A DNA stretch of 64,000 nucleotides from assembly GCF_008974265.1 (NCBI RefSeq), contig NZ_BKZW01000002.1, positions 186,001 through 250,000 on the forward strand, given 5' to 3'. Shown one piece after another: positions 17,036-27,634 of this stretch. A program made the translations under genes and the position numbers. This DNA comes from Dictyobacter vulcani (GTDB lineage Bacteria > Chloroflexota > Ktedonobacteria > Ktedonobacterales > Ktedonobacteraceae). Under the pieces are notes generated by a model. That model worked only from the letters and a program-made list of their open reading frames with translations, had not been told where the DNA came from and did no database searches. Each line of letters opens with the position of its first letter. Positions within the stretch are counted from its first letter, which is position 1.

Positions 17036-20000
17036 AGAGGCTATAAATCCCTGATGAATAACATAGTAGGAGAGACGAAGAAGTGTAGGCTGCCCATGCA
17101 TTGTTCTATTAGGATTACTCCATACGTCATGGTCCGCGGTCTGAGGGATAAAGACAGGCAGCACCAATGAGGTGTAATATAAGAGGGCAATTATTGTACG
17201 AAATTCTGGAGGTAAATTCTGTGGCGATAGAAAAGAGGCATACTAGGAGATACTCATCAAGAGTCTCAGATACCAAGGATGAGTTGAATACAAGACTCCG
17301 CCTTTATAGCACATCTAATTAATTGTTCTCAGATGAGAGCTTTCGAAAACCCCAATCACTGGAAGAATAATAAAGATCACCTTTCGCTCGGCACATACTA
17401 GTTGTTTAAGCATACTATCTCAAAGATTTCTGCCTTCGAATAATGGGAGCTGTGCTTCCCATCGTGTGGTGCTAATGCTAACGAGCGCCAAATGTGAGAG
17501 TAGGTAGACAAAGCGTCAAGCTAGATCCGTGAGCCAACAATTAAGCAATTTGTTATCATGACTATAATGGCACTTCACCCGGGAGGGAGCGTCAGTTCTT
17601 TTTGCTAGTTTGTGGCCAGGTTGAAAAGGCTCGTGGTCCTGTGGTGCATGCAATTTTGATGGAGACTATATGGGAAATGTGTTTCTTTCGCGATAAGGAT
17701 TATACAATCATCTGAGTCTTTATATCATTATTAGTGAGAAAAAATCTCTTCGTATGAGGGCAATAGTAGCCAACTAGATGGTTAGGTTCGGGTAAGTGTT
17801 TGGCAAATTAGGGTCGTTACATTAAGACTAACCTTGGGGGAAAGGAGAAAATGGACCTGTATCTCTAAAATAACAGCTAATGCGTGCATGGCATGGCAAA
17901 AAATTTCTCAGTAGGTAGTTGTTGTTGTATATGCTAATGTTTCTTGACAGATGAAGCTTTTGTTAGGAGTATAAATTTTTTTTCTACAACAATTCTGATA
18001 TTTGAGGCAATCTGATTTTAACGTTCCACGGGGTCCGATTTCAATCCGTGAGTTCCAATTACACTGAATGTATCTGGGAGACGACAAAGTAACTGGACTC
18101 TCTGTTGTTTGGTAAATGAGGGTGACTGAAGCAAAAGTTTATTATGATTATGCAGCCAAAGATGATATATATAAATGCTGTTATTCCCTCTTTTGTTTAG
18201 TGATCAAAAAATGTTAGAATTTTGCTTCTGAACGGATTTTCTTATTGAGATAGAGAAAGATCTCCCGACATTGGGTTCCGCGAGATATTTGATGTTAATG
18301 GCTTGACTGATATTTTGTCCTACGAGTTGCAAGAAACAATGGACATTAACATCCAATGCAATATTGACAAATATCCTAAATATGTTTGCGTTCATCACGT
18401 AAGTGATCTCACTGATAACGTAAATAGTAAAGTTATTTTTTTTGGTCTCGTATCCTCCGATGTTGTGATGAATTAAGCCTGGTGGTGCGTTCTACATCCG
18501 TACGAGAAAATGCCAGTTTTGCATATGTTCATGATGCGTGACTCACTTTGGTCAATGTTCCAAGGTTCCTTCTCGGTGCAGACTCCATCAACTCTAGAAT
18601 TAGAATGTCAGTGCGGTTCCAGTACCATTCTTACCTAAACTAACAAACTAACCCCATGGTTGACTTAGGATAGTATTTCCACTCACAGAACTACCGCTGA
18701 ATAGGCCTCTCACACGACTCCCTCTCTCCGCCCAGAGTCACAGTATTCGCAGTTTGGAACTGCTGCATGTCTGGTCTTGAATCCTTGAATTCAGGAAGGT
18801 GGGAATAGTATCAAGAGCAAAGTCATATCGTTATCTCCCTTCCCTGTCCGCCACGGCCCATCTCTAGGTGGTTAAAAACCACCTTCCCCCCTCCATCTAA
18901 AACCTGCCTACGCTACCTCCACCACCACACCGCACCAGATCATTAGTAGAGTAATGGAAAGTCATGACTCCCAAACGCAACTTTGCAATCCACTTCTCAA
19001 TTAATCCCACAAATACAGATATTTATCTTATTTCATCTGACTCAACACTCACCACATGCTGCTACAAATAAAAATTTCTGCATATATCCTTCCCTCTCCG
19101 ATTCCACATCTGCTCATCCCACACAACGTGTTCCTTCCCTTCTAAAATCTCCTCTGCCTCCCCCCCACGACCCATATATCCCCTACTAGCGAGTCTCACC
19201 GTGGTATGAAACGATGATCTCAGCAACGGCTGTGATTCACTCTATTTTTGTGTAAGAATAAATACTCCATCTCAGCTACTGCAGCTCTCAGCCTCGGCTC
19301 ATCAGGATAATAAATGCATCCGCATGAATGCACGAGCTGTGCACTGTTTTCTCAACCGCCCCCCCCACTGGCCCAAATAAGAGTTGATCCCCGTCCTGTT
19401 CAAATACATTTCGCCGGAGTGTAGTTTCAACACGAGCATGAATGAAAACAACATCATCCTGTTTTTCTACCTATTTTTTATATAATATTCACGCAATTTT
19501 TCAATACCAAAACCAAATGGTTTTTTTACTACTGTCACGTCGTAATGATGAAATCCTAAAATGGCACTAATATCTTTTTGCAAATCATGATATCAAAACA
19601 CTTTCTATTAGGATATTCGTCAAAGTATTCCCCGGGTCGCGAATATATAATCTAGAAAAGATTAAATCGTAGTCTTTCCTACCCCATTCCTACAAGGCTG
19701 AAACTGAAGCACGAAGGTAAAATGAGAATCGTGAGTACTTTCATGATAGTCTGATAACAAAACTGACCCCATGACTACCACACCCTCCATGCCCTTTTAG
19801 TTACTGGGGGGAAAAAGGTACACGCTGACCTTGCGATATGAACATCTCGGCTATCTAAAAGCCAAATAAGTTACTAACAAATAAGTTGTTCTGAACAGTG
19901 CTAAGCTATGACAACTCCTTGAGTTCCCCCCGTACATAGAAAGCCTTGAGCAACCAACAACATACAAATTCCATCTTGAATGAAAAGATATCGCATACAA

Positions 20001-20505
20001 ACTGTCACCTAAGAAATGTACGCTGAATACGGCCTAACACAATTGGTAATGGTCAAATGTCTGCAATCGGTGCAAATTCCGTTCTGTTTTTCCTACCCGG
20101 CACCACCACGGGTGGCGGCGTTCTTTTTCCGTGATTCATGTCTATACTATCAATCTTTCTTTGGAATTATATCGGTCTTCCCCACGTTGTATATATTTTT
20201 GTGTTGGACGTGTTTGTGTGTGGGTAATCACCCTAGGTCCTTCGACCAATGAAGGAAGTTTTATCTGGGATATGGTGGGGCAACCCTGAGACAGCTAGAC
20301 CGCTAATCGCAAATAAGAGGACCGATATTAAAGTTTGGTCGTCATTAATCAAAGATAGAGCAAGTTTCTGAGGCGTCAATTTTATCTAATACAACGCTTT
20401 TGAGGTCTGTTACTAAATACACCTAACACCTAGGCGCTTGGGACAACGTCACTGATCGCGGAAGTCGCCACACAAATCGGCACCGCTCGGGGGTCGGTCT
20501 TAAGA

Positions 20506-20519
20506 TTGGCGATTAGCGT
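20506..20519 (+). repeat. 14-bp direct repeat, copy 2
   Basis: Second copy of TTGGCGATTAGCGT; see 16872-16885. Confidence 0.4.
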
Positions 20520-20579
20520 CAAATCCTGCCATCATTGAACAATCAGAGCAAAGCCATCAGGCTTCCCTCAGCGCAGCTA

Positions 20580-20863
20580 TTATGTCCTCTTGACCTGTCG
20601 CCCCACAAATAGACTTAAAATGTAAAGCTCAAGAATACCACGTTTGGCTGCCTCGGAGGTGATTTGACCGTGTTCGGTTGGCAGTAATGAGGGGAACAAG
20701 ATTAAATCATAACCTTTGCCAATTCCCGACGAGATTGTAGGCTCCTTAAAAAAACCAATTCCCACATATCCATTAAACACAGCCCAGTAGACCAGTAGGA
20801 AGATCAAGCCGTAGTAAAATATTGTCGATTTACAAACTTTTCTGGAATGGAGATAACGACTCA
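20580..20863 (-). CDS. Hypothetical membrane protein fragment
   Basis: 94 residues from ATG at 20863, beginning MSRYLHSRKVCKS and followed by one strong hydrophobic segment (TIFYYGLIFLLVYWAVFNGY). The remainder is soluble. An overlapping longer frame reaches 20927, but the sequence between 20864 and 20927 belongs to the junction with the truncated exporter. A short GC-rich palindrome (GGAGCG CCC CGCTCC, 20867-20881) sits directly before the start. No family is recognised; it may be a remnant of the DNA that replaced the exporter. Weakly supported. Confidence 0.35.
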
Positions 20864-20881
20864 TAGGAGCGCCCCGCTCCG

Positions 20882-21391
20882 TTATCTTTTGTCGAAGTGC
20901 GCCCCGCCCAAAGGTAAGATTCGCCACCTCAGCCGTAGTAGGACGTACATACTTTCTCTATTTGCTCGCTGCATACGATCATATAGTTCATCATCTTCAT
21001 ATTGTTGGAGTGTGAGGCTGGCGGCTTTCTCCATAATTTGAAAACTAACTACATTAGATAATTGCATCTGTAGTAAAGATTGAAGATACTGTTGCCCACT
21101 GGTAAGTAGTAATGAAAGAATAGCAAGGCCTCCCTGTAAAAGCCCTGCGAGAAGAGCAGCAGAAACAAATTCTGGTACTCCTTTTTCATAAATAGCGCTA
21201 GCAACGCTTTGTACAACATAACTTGTCACCTGTATTTGCATAGCTGGTAAAAGTCCCAGACCTATTGTAAATGCCAATAGTCCAATGACAATCCACGGGC
21301 TAACCTTCCAGAATAAGATTAAAACCCGTTTCCAGGTGGAAATAACCATCTTAAGTTGGCAAACGACGGTTTGAATACGTTTCAAATGCAT
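20882..21391 (-). pseudogene. LanT-like ABC exporter, truncated after the first third of the membrane domain
   Basis: 169 codons. Three hydrophobic segments (WIVIGLLAFTIGLGLLP, FVSAALLAGLLQGGLAILSLL, plus a weaker one between them) match the start of a type 1 ABC exporter transmembrane domain, and LQQYEDDELYDRMQRAN is a motif common in exporters of lanthipeptide clusters. The last 15-20 codons (LRLRWRILPLGGAHFDKR) do not belong to the family, and the rest of the membrane domain and the whole ATPase are missing. The gene lies 41 bases downstream of lanB in the same direction. The cluster therefore seems to have lost its dedicated exporter. Confidence 0.75.
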
Positions 21392-21431
21392 AGTAATCCT
21401 CAGTACATCTAAAGTAATAAAATAGAAAGTA

Positions 21432-24400
21432 TTATTGTATTATTTCCTTTGTTGATCCTCTGCGAATAGTAGCAGCGGAAGGTCGCTTCTTAATACTTTC
21501 TAATGTGTGATACCAAAGTGCATAAGTCAGCAGTTCGAGATCTCTATTGATCCCAAAGAATCTGTTGTGTTGCATATGTGCTAAGCTGCTAAGTATTTCA
21601 TTCCTACTTTTCCATAATTTTCCTTCTTTCTCCAGTTCATCGATTAATAACCCAGCTTCCTGTAAGATGTCTGTTTGGATACATATAATATCCTTTAGTT
21701 TTTGTCGCTGGATTTGTACATCTCTATCATGAGAATGTTCCCAAGGAGCTAACAAATCTATCAATACTTTGCGATGAACGCGAAATTGATCACTAGCCTC
21801 GTATTTTGCAACACGGTCTTGTAAAAAATCTAAACGAGCTGCTAGGTCTAAACCCCACGACGTAAACAAGTGGTCGAGCACGAAAACAGCTATAGCAACT
21901 TGATCAAGATCTATGGTTTTGTGATAGCAAGCGGTTACTAGTTGACACGCTACTACGCTATTTGACCAAAAAATCTTCTCTATAATTGGCATTGCGTAAG
22001 GTCCACCGTAGCGTTCTATTTCTTGTTCATACATACTCAATACGATGTCATTTATGATATTTTGTTCAAAGCAATCGCGCCCCCATTTTAAGACCATATT
22101 AAGGACGACGTCATTATTTCCTTGTTTTGATGTATGGAAGCGTATCCTTAGATGAGGTCTTGGATCGGCATAACGTAGAAAAAACCAGTGGTCTATTAAA
22201 TCCATTTGTTGCAACTTATGAGCAATCTCTTGCAGAGGGCCAATGATAATTCGGTCCTGCTGTTTTGGAGACGCATATAGCTTTACATATGTCCATTCTC
22301 CTCCTGGTAATTTGTTACGTTCCTTAGAGGGAATGATACTTACCTTACTAGTTGGTTGTGTTAACAGGCTACTGTGCGTTTGCTCGACTTGACCTTGTTT
22401 TTGAATTAATGGAACAACTAATTCGGCAATGTAGGGATATCCTTCTTCATCACTTAGCCATAAATGCTCAAAATCTGGAAACATCTCTTGTAGTAGAACT
22501 ATATGCTTCTTTTTGAGAACCTGATAAAGCTCAGAAACAAATATAGGGTTCTCTAGATCAAGCAGCAATCTGTTGTCAAATTCGGATAAGTAAACATATC
22601 GAGGAACATTCCATTGTTTGCGCCATTGCTGTAATCCTATAAACCAATTAGTGTCCTCATCCCCTGATATTTCTGGGGTAATAGTAGAAGATTTTATAAT
22701 CCATTGTGCCAAACTTAATACCATTTTCCCTTTTCGGACACGAGGTAAGAATGGAACATTACGAAAGGCACCCCAATCAAAGCCCGATAGCCGAGGATAG
22801 CTATCATGAGCTACGTCTAAGAGAAAACGGCACACATTAGGGGCGCGCAATGGACTAAGCATATGGCTCTGGCAAGCAATAACTTCTTTATTGTGTGAAA
22901 GCGAACGAATATAAAAGCGGTGATTATATACTCCAACAACAAGATCATCCAGTGGAATGACTCGATCATCTTCAAGAGATGGTGTGGTATTTACAACAAT
23001 CTCATAGGAACGCAACATAGGATGTGATGAAACATTTGCTGCCCGCCCTTGAGGTGGAAGATAGCTCAGTTCAGCGAAGATGGCATCTGGGCGGAGCAAC
23101 TCTTCTTGCCTGGTAAATTGACGCAACTTTTCTAGTTCGTTTGCCGTTAGAAGATCAAAAAAGCGCCCAAATGTGGCTCCTCCAGACGCCATAACGGCAG
23201 GAGCTACACTTAACATCCATTCTCCTTTATCGATCTCCTTAATAGATGCTGCATGAAGTTGCAAATATATTTCCAATGATAATGGTGCAGGGTTATTATC
23301 TCTGGGTGTCCATTGCACTAGTTCTTTTAGCACCTGATCAGTCAGCTCTATTTCGATTTTTTTGTCATTAGTCACTTCTAACAACAAAGAACTTAGAATT
23401 GCATCCCGGACCTGCATATCACGGGGAGGTTTGTAAGGTAGTGGATACTGTCTTGGTGGTTCTGTATAAGTAGAAGGAGCATCCAATCCAGATTCAGGGC
23501 TGAGCAATTCTAACAAGGGAACTTCTACATCCATTCCATACTTTTCTACAAAAGCGGCATGGTATTCCTTTAAGTGCTGAGGGCCTTGAGGGGATGCACC
23601 AAGTTGTAGAAGTAGTTCTGCTCCGCGAGCAGCTTCCTCGCCCACTGCTTTATGCAAATAAGATGATCGAAGATTAATGGCTGCATCAATTTGGTAAGGT
23701 TGGGCATTATACTGAGGAAGAGCCTCTTCCTGTTGATGTTCTAGATCATTCAGCAGTTCCACCGGGCCGCCAAATCCAATCCTATCAAGACTATCCGTGG
23801 TGTTAAGAATTTTTTCAAGCTGTTCAGTAATTGATATTTTTGGCATTTTGTGTAGTGCTTGTAATATATACCTTGTAGGATCAGAGGTGGTTAAGGGAGG
23901 GCGTAATGTGCTCAATAAAAAGTGATTCTTCCATAATTGTTGTAAAACAGAGTCAATTTGTTGTTCTGTAGCATGTGGGAATGCAACAAATAAATCTTGG
24001 CGCAACTTTAGATATGGGATTGGCTTACGTGTTCGTTCTAAGATGTATGAAACAACAGAAGTCGCTCTTAAATCAATTGATGGACTGTTGTTTTGACCAT
24101 ATACATCTGTATATGGGACAATGACTCTGCCTTCCGCAAAATAAATGGCATGATTAGCAAAAACATTAAAAAAAGGTAAAAGCTCTTCATTTTGCTCTAT
24201 CTTTTGAATCACAGAGAGTAACCAACTCATATCTGGACGAGTACGGATATTCCTAATTGAAGGAAGTGAAATTTGCAATGTCGTTTCTTCATGAAATGAT
24301 CCTATTGCTATCCCCGAAAATAGACCAAATGGTGTAGGGCGAGTGCTTGCTCTTATAAGATAACGTAAAATACTGGAGTAAGCACGAGATGCGCGCCTGC

Positions 24401-24695
24401 TATTAGGCTCTTGTTTTTCAATATAACCCAGGCCTTCACGCATTGAAGAGCTAGCTGCAATTAATGCCTGTTGTATGTGAGGTTGGAATGCCATACTTTT
24501 TAATATGTTATAGCATTCTTTTTTTATCTGCATAAGGTTATCTTGAACATCTCTATCATCGCTTGTATTTGGCTTTACCAATGTATCAGATATTTCCAAA
24601 AAATAACGCGTAGACAAAGCTGGAGTCCGGAGCATGTAAAAACCTGCGGGTTTGTAAAGCGACTTTGACATTTTTGAATGTGAGCTATTTTCCAT
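21432..24695 (-). CDS. lanB: Class I lanthipeptide dehydratase LanB
   Basis: About 1087 residues from ATG at 24695 (a longer frame starts at 24758 inside lanC). The N-terminal two thirds match the glutamylation domain (Lant_dehydr_N): RTPALSTRYFLE near the start and LIRASTRPTPFGLFSGIAIG, a strong family motif. The last 300 residues match the SpaB_C elimination domain: WTYVKLYASPKQQDRII and YADPRPHLRIRFH. It is a full-length LanB, so it should transfer glutamate from Glu-tRNA to Ser/Thr of the precursor and then eliminate it to dehydroalanine/dehydrobutyrine. It follows lanC by 35 bases and precedes the truncated exporter. The substrate is almost certainly the peptide at 27419-27634. Confidence 0.92.
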   Translation of the reverse strand: MENSSHSKMSKSLYKPAGFYMLRTPALSTRYFLEISDTLVKPNTSDDRDVQDNLMQIKKECYNILKSMAFQPHIQQALIAASSSMREGLGYIEKQEPNSRRASRAYSSILRYLIRASTRPTPFGLFSGIAIGSFHEETTLQISLPSIRNIRTRPDMSWLLSVIQKIEQNEELLPFFNVFANHAIYFAEGRVIVPYTDVYGQNNSPSIDLRATSVVSYILERTRKPIPYLKLRQDLFVAFPHATEQQIDSVLQQLWKNHFLLSTLRPPLTTSDPTRYILQALHKMPKISITEQLEKILNTTDSLDRIGFGGPVELLNDLEHQQEEALPQYNAQPYQIDAAINLRSSYLHKAVGEEAARGAELLLQLGASPQGPQHLKEYHAAFVEKYGMDVEVPLLELLSPESGLDAPSTYTEPPRQYPLPYKPPRDMQVRDAILSSLLLEVTNDKKIEIELTDQVLKELVQWTPRDNNPAPLSLEIYLQLHAASIKEIDKGEWMLSVAPAVMASGGATFGRFFDLLTANELEKLRQFTRQEELLRPDAIFAELSYLPPQGRAANVSSHPMLRSYEIVVNTTPSLEDDRVIPLDDLVVGVYNHRFYIRSLSHNKEVIACQSHMLSPLRAPNVCRFLLDVAHDSYPRLSGFDWGAFRNVPFLPRVRKGKMVLSLAQWIIKSSTITPEISGDEDTNWFIGLQQWRKQWNVPRYVYLSEFDNRLLLDLENPIFVSELYQVLKKKHIVLLQEMFPDFEHLWLSDEEGYPYIAELVVPLIQKQGQVEQTHSSLLTQPTSKVSIIPSKERNKLPGGEWTYVKLYASPKQQDRIIIGPLQEIAHKLQQMDLIDHWFFLRYADPRPHLRIRFHTSKQGNNDVVLNMVLKWGRDCFEQNIINDIVLSMYEQEIERYGGPYAMPIIEKIFWSNSVVACQLVTACYHKTIDLDQVAIAVFVLDHLFTSWGLDLAARLDFLQDRVAKYEASDQFRVHRKVLIDLLAPWEHSHDRDVQIQRQKLKDIICIQTDILQEAGLLIDELEKEGKLWKSRNEILSSLAHMQHNRFFGINRDLELLTYALWYHTLESIKKRPSAATIRRGSTKEIIQ

Positions 24696-24730
24696 GATTA
24701 TGCAGAAAACCTTTCTAGAAAGAGTCTGAT

Positions 24731-26086
24731 CTAAGCAATAAGAAATGTGCGATCCCACTTTGGTTCTATCTGCGTAGCGGCAGCAAGCAATGCGAGAAGA
24801 ACACCAGTGGTTCCAGTCAATAAACCTGGGTCATCCACAAAAACATTTGGTTTTTCTTCGTCGCGGAACCCAAGAGGAAGATCAGGTTGGAAGAGATTTA
24901 GAATTTGATGGACTAATTTAGATATGTGTTCTTCCACTAAGCTATTTTCTACTTCATGACTAAAACGTAGGCAGATCATCAATAACCCTGAGATACCATG
25001 ACAGATTGTGGGTGAATCAATATTGCGGTTAGTTATAGGACGATGCAATACTGACTCTATGCCTTGAATAGCTATATCACGAAAACTCTTATCATCAATT
25101 GCGTTTCCTGCTAACCATAGTGCTCTAGACACTCCGGGTGTACCGTAACACCATCCATCACGGGTAATACGAAGAGAACAGTTTTGGAACTGATCAAGCT
25201 CCATTTCTAAAGGTATGCCCGCTGGCCAACCGATGCCATAATCATCTTTTGCTTGACGGTTTATTAACCATTGTCCCACAGAGAAAATTGCTTCTCGTTG
25301 TCCTGAGATACGATAACCTTCTCGCCAAGCGAGAGAAAGAGATGCTAATGGACCGGTAATCCCGTGTGCTAGACCGCAATTAAAATAACCTTGAGGATAT
25401 TCTTTGTGATATCTATCCACTGGTGGAAATAAATCTGGAGAAATAAACCATCGCCGATGGATTTCGTCATCTTGATCAGCCAAATAAATTAAATATGCAA
25501 GTAGCTTTTGTATAGCATCCTGAACAATACTTGTTGGTGAGGGAATATTTATTAAGTATCCTAGAATGCCAGCGGCTCCATTGATTGCATCATAATCAGA
25601 GTCTGCCACACCATGTTGAGGTCTTACCCATTCACGTTCGATGACTTGCATAGCAACTTTAGCATTAAATGTTTCAAGTGTATGAGAATATCTATTCTCA
25701 TCACGGCTAATTTGGTCTAATATACTTGCGAAACCAGCACTGCCACCAAATGCACTTGGTGTTGCCAGGGGATATTGATGAGTCCCTTGTGCCGCTAAAC
25801 TCATGAATCGACGTGCAGCCACTAACCATTTTTCCTCTTCAGTTGTCCTGTATAGATAAACGAAAAGAAGAACTATACCGCCCAAACCACTTGCTAATGA
25901 AGGGGGGTTCCATTGATAGAAATCAGATTGTTTAGCAGCTATCTTCGCTGACATTTCTACATTCGATGGATCATTTAAATAGTTTGCAATCTTGTCTACT
26001 ATTTCCAGTATAAGTGTTTGTGTTGATTTATCGATCCGAGAATGCCATGCTTTGAAAGGAATCGAATCAATATGACTTTCTTTCAC
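24731..26086 (-). CDS. lanC: Lanthipeptide cyclase LanC
   Basis: 451 residues from GTG at 26086, with AAGGAG nine bases upstream. The repeated double-barrel glycine motifs are present (ASGLGGIVLLFVYLY, AFGGSAGFASIL, GAAGILGYL). The three zinc ligands are visible as DGWCYG (Cys), TICHGISG (Cys-His), and the catalytic-region histidine lies in NCGLAHGITG. LanC binds zinc and catalyses addition of cysteine thiols to dehydrated residues, forming (methyl)lanthionine rings. First gene of the lanC-lanB-lanT order. An IS remnant separates it from the precursor gene, so its present promoter is uncertain. Confidence 0.93.
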   Translation of the reverse strand: MKESHIDSIPFKAWHSRIDKSTQTLILEIVDKIANYLNDPSNVEMSAKIAAKQSDFYQWNPPSLASGLGGIVLLFVYLYRTTEEEKWLVAARRFMSLAAQGTHQYPLATPSAFGGSAGFASILDQISRDENRYSHTLETFNAKVAMQVIEREWVRPQHGVADSDYDAINGAAGILGYLINIPSPTSIVQDAIQKLLAYLIYLADQDDEIHRRWFISPDLFPPVDRYHKEYPQGYFNCGLAHGITGPLASLSLAWREGYRISGQREAIFSVGQWLINRQAKDDYGIGWPAGIPLEMELDQFQNCSLRITRDGWCYGTPGVSRALWLAGNAIDDKSFRDIAIQGIESVLHRPITNRNIDSPTICHGISGLLMICLRFSHEVENSLVEEHISKLVHQILNLFQPDLPLGFRDEEKPNVFVDDPGLLTGTTGVLLALLAAATQIEPKWDRTFLIA

Positions 26087-26143
26087 TACTTACTCTCCTT
26101 TTTTAGGCACTTTTGTATTGATGTTTAGATAAACAGGATTCCT

Positions 26144-26166
26144 GAGAACGTGTAGCCCACGTTCTC
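26144..26166. other. 9-bp hairpin upstream of lanC
   Basis: GAGAACGTG at 26144-26152 pairs perfectly with CACGTTCTC at 26158-26166 over a 5-base loop. It stands between the IS remnant and lanC. It could be an IS end or terminator, or a stem in the lanC leader. Confidence 0.4.
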
Positions 26167-26189
26167 CAAAAAAGGGATAATGCTCACAT

Positions 26190-26760
26190 TGTGACGACTC
26201 TCGTAGGGATGCTAGCCCTTGGTTTTTCTTTTAATGACCACGGGATTGTGTGGGCAACCTGTGGGTGGAATCCACAGACTCGGCCTGGTGATTTTCCTCG
26301 TGGTTGGTACGCTCGATCTGGTGTGCCAAACTGCATCAAAAGCGAAGGTATGCTTCGACGCACATGCGGAGGCATCCGCGGCTGCTGTTTTTGTTCCTAT
26401 GGCCGAATGACTTTGCTTGAAGTGTAATCCACTCCAGCGAATCACGCTCACGACTCTGTTCTTCTCACCGGTTCTGCTCCAACTGGCATTGGCCCCAGCC
26501 AGCCTTTTTGGCCGACTCCCTTGCAAAAGTGGGCCATCCAGTGGAATCGTGCCTCTCTTGCTGGTCTGTACTGGATCGCGGTAGAGTTTGTGATTACGTT
26601 TGAGGCGGATGGGGACCTGGCAAACCAGCTCTTTGCAGACGCGCAAAAAGTCCGAAGTGCAATACCAGCGATCCGCCAGAATGACCACCCGACGATGCTA
26701 TTGGGAAACTGTCTCACGCTCTCTAGCTTGGTGGCGTGAGGCAGGCATATTGGGGATATA
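26190..26760 (-). mobile_element. Transposase remnant (IS701/IS4-like DDE type)
   Basis: On the minus strand one frame reads VILADRWYCTSDFLRVCKEL, then QVPIRLKRNHKLYRDP and RGTIPLDGPLLQGSRPKRLA, the typical region around the second catalytic aspartate of IS701/IS4-like transposases common in this class of bacteria. After about 26450 in the lower direction the frame becomes unlike a transposase, and upstream (higher coordinates) the sequence is broken by stops, so both ends are lost. No terminal inverted repeats were found. The remnant lies between the lanthipeptide precursor gene and lanC. Confidence 0.7.
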
Positions 26761-26939
26761 GATGATGCTCTGATCTGTGGAAGTATCCACTTCAAGGCGA
26801 GGCATGCTACTGCTATCCACGCTGATGCAGATGGAGTCTTAGCTTGACTTGATTCTGCAGAGTGCTTGGATGCCATGACTCTCAAGGCAACACAAGCTGA
26901 AAAATACATCACCTTCAGCTCAAAGCTGCCATGGATTTA

Positions 26940-27319
26940 ATAATTAGAATATGTCAATGTGTTAAAGTGCATCCACGTACTGCCCATTTCTTGTTGGTTT
27001 TTTGTTTTGAAAGGGCATTACGTGATTTGGCGGCTCTTGACAATCAAGTCAAGGTTGTCTTTTTACTGCTTTATCTAAACTTTAATTTGTAAAAAGGATT
27101 CAAATTTATGCAAAAATTGTAATGGGACCCATCTACAATCAATTGGCCTGCAATCGTAATCTTACCAGTTAAGATAGACAATCAAGGCGCATAATTTGTG
27201 TAGAAACTAGGCAATCATTGGGGAGGAAATATTTGCTTGTGTCGCTTGTACCGCATCTTAGTTCTTGTAACTTCCTAACTGAAATTCGTATTGCAAATAT
27301 TTAGCGCATATTATAAATA
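26940..27319. other. Intergenic region within the lanthipeptide locus
   Basis: About 380 AT-rich bases between the IS remnant and the hairpin after the precursor gene. No open frame with a ribosome site and no second leader motif was found here. Confidence 0.35.
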
Positions 27320-27364
27320 TGCTACTGCAACTGCTCTAAAAAACAAGAAACAGTTACAGCAGCA
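27320..27364 (-). terminator. Imperfect hairpin after the lanthipeptide precursor
   Basis: TGCTACTGCAACTG (27320-27333) pairs with CAGTTACAGCAGCA (27351-27364), with two mismatches, over a 17-base loop. It begins about 55 bases after the precursor stop. Such stems often act as attenuators that give more precursor than enzyme message. No U-run follows, so it may also be a processing stem. Confidence 0.5.
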
Positions 27365-27418
27365 TAGAATAGAAATTTGATGCAAAATAACTTAATCATT
27401 TGCGTCAAATTATTGCTA

Positions 27419-27634
27419 CTAACAAACGCAGACGCTTGCTCCAGTTCCGCATGTATTTACCGTGAGAGTGTAGCAATGACAGGCAGATTCACATGTACAT
27501 GTACAGTTAGTAATACAAGAACAAGTACACGTGTTACAGGTAAGTCCCAGGAAAGTCCAGCTTTGTGGATTTACCTGACCTCGTGTAGTAGCAGAGGATG
27601 TACGAATGTCGAGATCGAACTCACTAGTGCTCAT
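27419..27634 (-). CDS. lanA: Class I lanthipeptide precursor, very Cys/Thr-rich
   Basis: 71 residues, ATG at 27634 with AAAGGA upstream. The leader (about residues 1-25) carries FDLDI at 6-10, matching the F-x-L-D-[LI] box that LanB and LanC bind. The core (from about residue 26) has 12 cysteines (33, 36, 38, 40, 44, 46, 48, 52, 54, 62, 69, 71) and about 14 Ser/Thr, many as T-C or S-C pairs. That is far more potential rings than in typical class I products. The leader end VNPQS could be the protease site. The product would be made by the LanB and LanC encoded downstream. Activity (antibiotic or signal) is unknown; the exporter is truncated. Confidence 0.88.
   Translation of the reverse strand: MSTSEFDLDIRTSSATTRGQVNPQSWTFLGLTCNTCTCSCITNCTCTCESACHCYTLTVNTCGTGASVCVC

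Larger units (their letters stand above)
16085..20579. other. Gene desert of about 4.5 kb
   Basis: No reading frame here looks like a protein: the few open frames over 60 codons (18204-18398 minus, 18983-19189 plus, 20016-20252 plus) lack ribosome sites and have random composition. The sequence is AT-rich with stop codons everywhere. By hand counts the plus strand is about 60% purine near 16.3-16.5 kb but only 25-40% near 19.0-19.2 kb. The desert lies between two truncated transporter genes of the lanthipeptide locus. It contains a GC-rich structured patch (16919-17035) and two copies of TTGGCGATTAGCGT (16872 and 20506). Origin unknown. Confidence 0.6.

Noticed and set aside
18983..20252. Small proteins at 18983-19189 and 20016-20252
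   Set aside because: No ribosome sites, no protein-like composition and a strongly pyrimidine-rich background; consistent with chance open frames.
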